Notes under the pieces: generated by a model
Seen by the model: only the letters and a program-made list of their open reading frames with translations
Told to the model about the DNA's origin: nothing
Databases searched by the model: none
Part shown: piece by piece, positions 32,177 to 38,094 of the stretch
Position numbering within the stretch: position 1 is the stretch's first letter
Layout: every line of letters starts with the position of its first letter
Translations under genes and position numbers: made by a program
Assembly: GCA_016933115.1 (NCBI GenBank)
Contig: JAFGBL010000082.1
Location: 1-38,094, forward strand
Reading direction: 5' to 3'
DNA length: 38,094 nt
Source of the DNA: Bacteroidales bacterium
Lineage (GTDB): Bacteria > Bacteroidota > Bacteroidia > Bacteroidales > JAADJA01

Positions 32177-33964
32177 CTAGTCCAGTTTCAACACCGCCAG
32201 GAATGCTTGCTGCGGCACTTCTACATTTCCCACCTGCCGCATCCGTTTTTTACCTTTTTTCTGTTTTTCGAGGAGCTTACGTTTCCGGGTGATATCGCCC
32301 CCATAACATTTGGCTGTAACATCTTTTCGTAATGCCTTCACCGTTTCACGGGCAATGACCTTGGCACCGATTGCCGCCTGAATGGCCACATCAAATTGTT
32401 GCCTGGGGATCAATTCCCTGAGTTTTTCGCACATCCGCCGTCCAAAATTGTAGGCATTATCAATGTGGATCAGGGTTGAAAGGGCATCGACAGGTTCACT
32501 ATTGAGCAGGATATCAAGCTTGATCAAACGGGCTTCTTTATAACCCGATTGATGATAATCAAAGGAAGCATAACCCTTGGAAATACTTTTCAACTTATCA
32601 TAAAAATCAAAAACAATTTCACTCAATGGCATTTCAAAAGTGATCTCCACCCGGTCGGTACCAATGTATACCTGGTTTTTCAAAACACCCCGTTTATCGA
32701 TACACAGTTTCATGATGCTACCCACGTATTCCGACTTGGAAATGATCTGGGCAATGATATAGGGCTCTTCAATATGGCCGATGTATTTCTGATCGGGCAT
32801 TCCGGAAGGATTATGGACTTCTATGATTTCTCCTTTGTTGGTAATCACATTAAATGATACGTTGGGCACGGTGGTGATCACATCCATATCGAACTCGCGG
32901 TCGAGCCGTTCCTGTACGATCTCCATGTGCAACAAGCCTAAAAATCCGCACCGGAAGCCAAATCCAAGTGCGGCAGATGATTCGGGTTCAAAACTCAGGG
33001 AGGCATCATTGAGTTGCAGTTTTTCAAGGGAAGCCCGAAGATCTTCATACTCGTCTGCATCGATCGGGTAAATTCCGGCAAAAACCATGGGCTTCACATT
33101 TTTGAAACCCTCAATAGCTATGCTGCATGGCCTTTCAACATGGGTGATGGTATCACCGACCTTTACTTCTTTTGAAGTTTTGATACCTGAAATAATATAG
33201 CCTACATCTCCTGCGCTCAGGGTTTTCTTTGGTTCCAGTTTCAGTTTCATCACACCGATTTCATCGGCATTGTATTCCTTGCGGGTGGCGACAAACTTAA
33301 CAAAATCTCCTTTGTTCACCGTGCCGTTCAATATCCTGAAGTAAGCAATAATACCGCGGTAAGAATTAAAAACCGAATCAAATATCAATGCCTGTAGGGG
33401 TGCTTCAGGGTCGCCTTTGGGATGGGGAACCTTATGAACGATCGCCTCCAGTATCTTGTCGACACCGAAACCGGTTTTACCGCTGGCTTCAATAATATCT
33501 TCCCGTTTGCAACCGATCAGGTCAACGATCTGGTCTTTTACCTCCTCCGGCATAGCAGCTTCCAGGTCCATTTTGTTCAGAACCGGGATGATTTCCAAAT
33601 CATGTTCAATGGCGAGGTAAAGATTGGAGATGGTTTGTGCCTGTATCCCCTGGGTTGCATCCACAATCAGCAAAGCCCCTTCACATGCAGCAATGGAGCG
33701 CGATACTTCGTAAGAAAAATCAACATGCCCGGGAGTATCGATCAGGTTAAGGATGTAATTTTCGTCTTCATGTTCATACTCCATTTGGATGGCATGACTT
33801 TTAATGGTAATGCCCCTTTCGCGTTCAAGATCCATGTCGTCCAGCACCTGCTCCTGCATTTCTCGACCTGTTATGGTACCCGTAAATTCCAGGAGCCTGT
33901 CGGCCAGGGTACTTTTCCCATGATCGATATGGGCGATAATGCAGAAATTGCGAATATTTTTCAA
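32177..33964 (-). CDS. lepA: Translation elongation factor 4 (LepA)
   Basis: Ribosome-bound GTPase of 595 residues. G1 is AHIDHGKST (11-19), switch I lies around RERGITIKS (48-56), G3 is DTPGH (76-80) and G4 is NKMD (130-133). LepA-specific parts follow: the [10 protein letters not shown] region, [19 protein letters not shown], and the C-terminal domain with [25 protein letters not shown] and [15 protein letters not shown]. Length and all motifs are normal. It stands alone, with a possible -7 box at 33992-33999. Confidence 0.97.
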   Translation of the reverse strand: MKNIRNFCIIAHIDHGKSTLADRLLEFTGTITGREMQEQVLDDMDLERERGITIKSHAIQMEYEHEDENYILNLIDTPGHVDFSYEVSRSIAACEGALLIVDATQGIQAQTISNLYLAIEHDLEIIPVLNKMDLEAAMPEEVKDQIVDLIGCKREDIIEASGKTGFGVDKILEAIVHKVPHPKGDPEAPLQALIFDSVFNSYRGIIAYFRILNGTVNKGDFVKFVATRKEYNADEIGVMKLKLEPKKTLSAGDVGYIISGIKTSKEVKVGDTITHVERPCSIAIEGFKNVKPMVFAGIYPIDADEYEDLRASLEKLQLNDASLSFEPESSAALGFGFRCGFLGLLHMEIVQERLDREFDMDVITTVPNVSFNVITNKGEIIEVHNPSGMPDQKYIGHIEEPYIIAQIISKSEYVGSIMKLCIDKRGVLKNQVYIGTDRVEITFEMPLSEIVFDFYDKLKSISKGYASFDYHQSGYKEARLIKLDILLNSEPVDALSTLIHIDNAYNFGRRMCEKLRELIPRQQFDVAIQAAIGAKVIARETVKALRKDVTAKCYGGDITRKRKLLEKQKKGKKRMRQVGNVEVPQQAFLAVLKLD

Positions 33965-33991
33965 ATGTAAATTTCCCTAAATTGTAAGCCA

Positions 33992-33999
33992 CAAAGATA
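33992..33999 (-). promoter_or_regulatory. Possible -7 box of lepA
   Basis: TATCTTTG on the minus strand fits TAnnTTTG, 27 bp before the lepA start codon; predicted leader about 20 nt. No -33 element found. Confidence 0.42.
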
Positions 34000-34297
34000 G
34001 AAATAAGTTTAAAATCCCGAAGTGGAATTTATGTGACAAAAGACAGATTTTAAAGGTTTAGGCTAATAATTAGGTTTATTCAATTTTCCAGGTCAACGAA
34101 ATCAAAATTAGGAAAATAACAAGGCCTTTCAAACAGATACAGGACTTATTGTGTGAAGGGGGTGTTTTTCTGGATGAAAGTTAAAAAATTGAGTATGAAA
34201 ATAATTTATGGCCATATTGATGTAGCCATTTTCCCTTATTCCTTTTTAATAATGAATGAATTTCATTAAATTCCTTCAATATGTTGAAACAATTTAA
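34000..34297. other. Intergenic region between lepA and the ATPase gene
   Basis: No coding frame, RNA gene or clear repeat was recognised. The DNA is AT-rich apart from a short G-run (GTGTGAAGGGGGTG near 34151). It separates divergent genes and presumably holds their upstream control elements. Confidence 0.5.
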
Positions 34298-34305
34298 TAA
34301 ATTTG
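34298..34305 (+). promoter_or_regulatory. Possible -7 box of the ATPase gene
   Basis: TAAATTTG fits TAnnTTTG, 15 bp before the ATG at 34321. It overlaps a TTG that could otherwise serve as an upstream start, so the ATG is preferred. No -33 element found. Confidence 0.35.
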
Positions 34306-34320
34306 CTTCAAAATTATTTA

Positions 34321-35463
34321 ATGAAAACATATATTAACCGTGCAATACGTCAAGTGTTCCTGAATAAACTACAACCCAACAAGGTTTTGGTGCTGCTTGG
34401 AGCCAGGCGCGTGGGTAAAACTCTTTTTCTAAAGAATTTATCAGAAAATTTTCTAAATGAACCTTTCATTTTTTTGAATGGTGAAGATTTGTCAACTGCT
34501 AATGTCCTGAAAGAGCGGACAGTTGAAAATTATAAAAGACTGGTCGGAAATAATAAGATTCTGATCCTGGATGAAGCACAGAAAGTTCCTGAAATAGGAC
34601 TGGTATTAAAGTTAATAGTTGACAGTATTGAGGGAATAAAAGTTATTGCGACCGGGTCATCTGTATTTGATATAACTAACAAATTGGGGGAACCCCTCAC
34701 GGGAAGAAAATACACTTTTTATCTTCATCCGTTTGCCCAGTTGGAATTGTCTGCCTATGAAAATCTGGTCCAGACCAGATCGAATCTTGAAGAACGACTT
34801 ATCTACGGATCCTACCCGGAAGTATTTTTATTGGAAAGTAATCATGACAAAGCTTCTTATCTGACCGAAATTGTCAATTCCTATTTACTGAAAGATATAT
34901 TGGAAACTGATGGTTTAAGAAGTTCGGGTAAAATGCTGAATCTGCTTCGTCTAATTGCTTTTCAGGTGGGCAAGGAGGTTTCTCTGGAAGAATTGGGTAA
35001 CCAGCTTGGGCTAAGCCGGAATACGGTTGAACGTTATCTCGATCTGCTTTCAAAAGTTTTTGTAATTTATAAAATACCCGGTTTCAGCAGAAATCTCAGA
35101 AATGAAGTTACCAAAACCAGCCGATGGTATTTTTATGATAATGGCATTTTAAATGTTTTAACGACAAATTTTAATGCCCTGAGCCTGAGAAATGACACGG
35201 GCAGTTTATGGGAGAATTATGTGATTTCGGAGCGGCTAAAATACCAGCATTACAACCAAATGTTGGTAAACAACTACTTTTGGCGGACCTACCAGCAACA
35301 GGAAATTGATTGGATTGAAGAGCGGAATGGGAAATTACATGCTTATGAAATAAAGTGGAGCAGCCGGAAAAAAACCAAAATCCCTTCTGCATGGGCTAAG
35401 GCCTATCCCGAAAGTATTTTTAAGGTAATTGCTCCGGAGAATTATTTGGAGTGGATAACGTGA
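34321..35463 (+). CDS. AAA-type ATPase with DUF4143 domain
   Basis: A 380-residue protein of the large AAA_14/DUF4143 group, which is common and often horizontally moved in prokaryotes. Walker A is GARRVGKT (27-34), Walker B is ILILDEAQ with D84 and E85, and a sensor-like TGSS lies at 111-114. A winged-helix-like middle (LEELGNQLGLSRNTVERYLDLL, by its ends LEELG and LDLL, about 223-244) precedes the DUF4143 part. The end keeps a nuclease-like D330...E343-x-K345 pattern (EIDWIEERNG, AYEIKW), as in PD-(D/E)xK folds. Biological role unknown. Neighbours give no hint, but it lies beside a partial duplication of the regulator gene, which may mark an insertion. Confidence 0.88.
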   Translation: MKTYINRAIRQVFLNKLQPNKVLVLLGARRVGKTLFLKNLSENFLNEPFIFLNGEDLSTANVLKERTVENYKRLVGNNKILILDEAQKVPEIGLVLKLIVDSIEGIKVIATGSSVFDITNKLGEPLTGRKYTFYLHPFAQLELSAYENLVQTRSNLEERLIYGSYPEVFLLESNHDKASYLTEIVNSYLLKDILETDGLRSSGKMLNLLRLIAFQVGKEVSLEELGNQLGLSRNTVERYLDLLSKVFVIYKIPGFSRNLRNEVTKTSRWYFYDNGILNVLTTNFNALSLRNDTGSLWENYVISERLKYQHYNQMLVNNYFWRTYQQQEIDWIEERNGKLHAYEIKWSSRKKTKIPSAWAKAYPESIFKVIAPENYLEWIT

Positions 35464-35516
35464 ATGCACAATTGATTAACTTTGGCAAATTCCATCTTAT
35501 TAAAGTTACAATGTAA

Positions 35517-35704
35517 GCTAATATACTTAAAGGCATACAAAATTCATTATCCTGTTCATTCACCTTCAAAATGCAATTCTTCCCCTTCCGGTTGATCTTG
35601 ATAAGGTATTGTTTGTTAATAATAACAGATCCGTTGATCTTCATGAATTTTGTTTATTGTAAGGAGGTTTCAATTCGGACTGCGTTTGCCGTAAAAATAG
35701 CCAA
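35517..35704 (-). pseudogene. Broken copy of the LytTR response-regulator C-terminus
   Basis: The minus-strand translation runs TANAVRIETSLQ, a stop, then TKFMKINGSVIINKQYLIK and INRKGKNCILKVNEQ. The intact regulator downstream reads TINIGRIETILPPTKFMKVN and INRKEKKCILKVNDE at the same place. The match covers about 60 residues of the LytTR DNA-binding domain. One stop codon replaces a Pro codon, and a frameshift near 35520-35530 breaks the PSKYI tail. No receiver domain remains. It is a remnant of a second LytTR gene, in the same orientation as the intact one. Confidence 0.8.
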
Positions 35705-35826
35705 CCAGCAGGCAGTGCCAAAATTTCAAATTTTTTACAAAAAAAATTGTCATTACAATGACCAAATTTAATCAACTTGTCAGACTTTTCCCTTCACTTC
35801 CGGGACGAACCTAAAAGACTGGGTGA

Positions 35827-36561
35827 TTAATTTTCCAGCAAATTGATATATTTTGAAGGAATACAAAACGAAATCCTTTCATCGTTCACCTTGAGGATGC
35901 ATTTCTTCTCCTTGCGGTTAATCTCAAACAGAAACTGCTTGTTGATGATAATTGACCTGTTGACCTTCATGAATTTTGTTGGCGGAAGGATGGTTTCAAT
36001 CCGGCCGATATTAATGGTTACTGTTTGTTTTCGATCACCAGTTAAATAGAGGTCGGTGTAGTTACCGTCGGCTTCACAATAAATGATCTCAGCCGGGTTG
36101 ATGAAGATATAGCCTGTGCGGGTGTTAAATTTCAATTTCCCTTCCTGTAACGCCTGGAGCAAGTTTTCGATCCGGTCGAGGCTGGTAACCGATTTTCTTT
36201 CTATTTTGTAGCGATCAAGGGTTTCTTTCAGATCATCAATATCCACCGGTTTTACCAGGTAGTCAAAGGCAGCATGTTTTATGGCTTCGATGGCATATTG
36301 GTTATAGGCAGTGACAAATATTATGGTTGGCGTCAACTTATATTCCTTTAATTCCCTGATCAACTCAAAGCCATCCTTTTTTGGCATATCAATGTCCAGG
36401 AAGATCATATCCGGACTGGTTTGGCGGATGGTCTTCAATGCACTATCAACATTGCTTTCCTTTGACAATACTTTGATCTCTGAAAAATCGGCCAACAGGT
36501 TAGCTATGATATCGCATGCTTCCGGTTCGTCGTCAACAATAATGGCAGTGATCTTTTCCAT
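35827..36561 (-). CDS. LytTR-family response regulator
   Basis: A 244-residue regulator. The receiver domain has D10 D11, phospho-acceptor D56 (IFLDIDMP), T84 (FVTAYNQYAIEA) and K104 (LVKPV). The LytTR DNA-binding domain runs from about 140 to 240, with EIIYCEADGNYTDLYL, PTKFMKVNRSIIINKQ and CILKVNDERISF. Such proteins (LytR/AgrA type) bind DNA through beta strands and pair with LytS/YehU-type kinases. The kinase gene at 36655 lies directly upstream on the same strand, 93 bp away, so the two form a cognate pair. A broken copy of its C-terminal part lies 122 bp downstream. Confidence 0.95.
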   Translation of the reverse strand: MEKITAIIVDDEPEACDIIANLLADFSEIKVLSKESNVDSALKTIRQTSPDMIFLDIDMPKKDGFELIRELKEYKLTPTIIFVTAYNQYAIEAIKHAAFDYLVKPVDIDDLKETLDRYKIERKSVTSLDRIENLLQALQEGKLKFNTRTGYIFINPAEIIYCEADGNYTDLYLTGDRKQTVTINIGRIETILPPTKFMKVNRSIIINKQFLFEINRKEKKCILKVNDERISFCIPSKYINLLEN

Positions 36562-36654
36562 AAGGCAAATTCAATTTATTCTTCTTTTTCTTTAGTACTG
36601 TTAATCAATGGTTTTGTTTCCACCTGAATGAAAAAATATTTTACTACCGATCGA

Positions 36655-38094
36655 CTATTTTCTACTTATAGGTATAGTAATAATTACTTTTGTTCCTCCC
36701 GGAATACCATAGCTGTCATATATATCTTCGATTGTTTGTTCTATTTTAATTTTATAAAGTTTAAAATAAAGGTCATAGATGTTGTTCATAATGGCTAATC
36801 CTTTGCCTGTGCTGAATCCTTTTAACTCCTGGGCTTGTTTTCGGCCAACTCCATTATCTTCCACCATAATTTGAAGATGATCAGCGATTTGATCAATTGC
36901 TATTTTTAATTGCCTGTTTACCTCCAGGTATTTTAACCCGTGTTTCACTGCATTTTCAGCATAATTTTGAATCACCATCTTAGGTACCAGCAATTCCCTG
37001 TTTACCTTTGGATCAATGTTGATCGTAAATTCAAATTTGTCCCGGAACCTGATCTTTTCCAGATCAAGATAATTCCTGGTAAAATCAACTTCTTCCTGAA
37101 GCGTCCTGGTGATCTTATCGGAAACTTCCAGTGATGCACGCACCAGCTTTGAAAACTTTGTAAAATAGCGATATGCCTTTTCCTTGTTTTCCTTGTAAAT
37201 CACTGAGCTGATTGAATTGAGGGCATTGAAAGTAAAATGGGGATCCATCTGGCTTTTGATGGTTTTCAATTGCAATTCTGAAATTTGTTTTTCAGTTTCT
37301 TCCCTTTTCCGCTTTCTTAATCTTAAAATCCACATTGTAAGAAATATGGTGGTTAGAATAATCGCAATTACCAATAAATTAATTGCCATTTTAAAAGCAA
37401 ATGTTTGCCAGAACGCAGGAATTATTTCAAACCTGATTTGTGCGGGTTGACGGCTCCAAATTCCGTCAATATTTTGAGCAAGTACCTCAAAGGTATATTT
37501 TCCCGGGGCCAGATTGGTATACGAGGCATATCTCTCATTCGATGGAGATGACCAGTTCTCGTCATAACCTGCCAATTTATATTTATAGCTTATCTCTTCC
37601 GGGGCATAAAAATGGATGGAATGAAAATTAAACCGGATGTTTTTTAAATAATAGGGTAATTCAAATATGGTATCTGTATTTGCTTGATGTTGAAAAGAGG
37701 TCGGGTAATCAGAATACAAACCTGTTGCCAACAGATCAGTAACGACTATTGCAGGAGGTACCGTATCCTGCTCTAATCTGTCAGGATAAAATTTAACCAC
37801 CCTGTCCGATGCTGCCACCCATATGTTTCCATCCGAGTCTTTTAGAATTCCATTGCGGATGCAATCGAATCCGAGAAATCCATTTGATGCATTCAGAATT
37901 TTTACATTTGTTTCTGAATCATTATAGAAAGCTTCAAGGTCAAGAAGGGCAAGCCCTTTGTTTATCCCCATAAAAAGTCGGGAAGAATCAAGTTCAACAA
38001 AAGAGGCAACCTGTGAATCAAGGATGTCAGGCCTGATCCTTTTAAATTCTTTATAGTCGAAGAAAAATAACCCGGCCATAGTTCCCAGCCAAAG
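36655..38094 (-). CDS. LytS-type sensor kinase with propeller and Y_Y_Y sensor (5' end outside window)
   Basis: The reading frame is open to the window edge, and the residues before the first visible Met read LWLGT, a propeller-blade motif, so the N-terminus is missing. Visible parts in order are the two-component-system propeller blades (ILKDSDGNIWVAASDRVVKF), the Y_Y_Y domain (YKLAGYDENWSS to YTFEVLAQNIDGIWS, about residues 165-209 of the visible chain), one membrane segment (about 229-253), then a His_kinase domain. The phospho-acceptor is in QMDPHFTFNALNS, followed by the N box MVIQNYAENAVKHG and VEDNGVGR. Propeller-Y_Y_Y kinases in Bacteroidota often sense glycans, but no polysaccharide-utilisation genes are visible here. 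It pairs with the LytTR regulator at 35827-36561. Confidence 0.93.
   Translation of the reverse strand, partial: LWLGTMAGLFFFDYKEFKRIRPDILDSQVASFVELDSSRLFMGINKGLALLDLEAFYNDSETNVKILNASNGFLGFDCIRNGILKDSDGNIWVAASDRVVKFYPDRLEQDTVPPAIVVTDLLATGLYSDYPTSFQHQANTDTIFELPYYLKNIRFNFHSIHFYAPEEISYKYKLAGYDENWSSPSNERYASYTNLAPGKYTFEVLAQNIDGIWSRQPAQIRFEIIPAFWQTFAFKMAINLLVIAIILTTIFLTMWILRLRKRKREETEKQISELQLKTIKSQMDPHFTFNALNSISSVIYKENKEKAYRYFTKFSKLVRASLEVSDKITRTLQEEVDFTRNYLDLEKIRFRDKFEFTINIDPKVNRELLVPKMVIQNYAENAVKHGLKYLEVNRQLKIAIDQIADHLQIMVEDNGVGRKQAQELKGFSTGKGLAIMNNIYDLYFKLYKIKIEQTIEDIYDSYGIPGGTKVIITIPISRK

Noticed and set aside
33422-33970. Plus-strand frame (182 codons) opposite lepA
   Set aside because: Antisense to the conserved GTPase domain of LepA, no recognisable protein features.

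Overview
This window is a stretch of AT-rich chromosome that reads as Bacteroidota, probably near the Bacteroidales/Marinilabiliales. The supporting signs are the rpsF-rpsR-rplI operon, an nqrABCDEF operon with apbE, a DUF5103 protein, an outer-membrane barrel ending in Phe, kinases with TPR or two-component-propeller sensors, scarce Shine-Dalgarno sites, and several matches to the Bacteroidota -7 promoter consensus TAnnTTTG (often with TTTG about 18-20 bp upstream). All functional calls come from motifs read by eye; no database search was run.

Layout. 1-1157: the end of rpsF, then rpsR, rplI and an intrinsic terminator. 1244-11111: an accessory signalling island, almost wholly on the minus strand. 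In transcription order it has three small unknown proteins, then three repeats of a small or unknown protein followed by a TPR histidine kinase, and finally one NarL/LuxR-type response regulator; the third small protein of the leading group directly precedes the first kinase. A nearly identical 50-bp element, itself two copies of an 18-bp unit, lies upstream of the first gene of the island and again just past its last gene, where it precedes a 51-aa membrane peptide gene missed by ordinary length cut-offs. 11176-13274: an rRNA/tRNA 2'-O-methyltransferase, a small four-cysteine membrane protein that looks like the Nqr maturation factor NqrM, and ApbE. 13363-19274: nqrF to nqrA (minus), a sodium-pumping NADH:quinone oxidoreductase whose flavin and iron-sulfur ligands can be seen. 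19582-22955: an M20 amidohydrolase, DUF5103 protein, YbaB/EbfC protein and a small membrane protein. 22994-25690: class II (B12-dependent) ribonucleotide reductase. 26044-28152: a TMTC-like GT-C membrane protein with TPRs. 28153-28642: gene-free DNA rich in palindromes, including what looks like the relic of an outer-membrane protein C-terminus. 28643-31981: a propeller plus outer-membrane barrel fusion. 32177-33964: LepA. 34321-35463: an AAA/DUF4143 ATPase. 35517-36561: a broken copy of the LytTR regulator tail followed by the intact regulator. 36655-38094: its LytS-type kinase with propeller sensor, cut by the window edge.

How the parts work together. ApbE attaches FMN to NqrB and NqrC, and the NqrM-like protein probably helps build the metal centre between NqrD and NqrE, so 12021-19274 is one sodium-respiration module. 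The most novel candidate is the 1.2-11.1 kb island. Three kinases with nearly the same catalytic core but diverged periplasmic TPR sensors appear to converge on one regulator. Each kinase gene is preceded by a different small, leaderless, beta-rich protein of unknown function, and the paired 50-bp elements are candidate operators for the island's own regulator.
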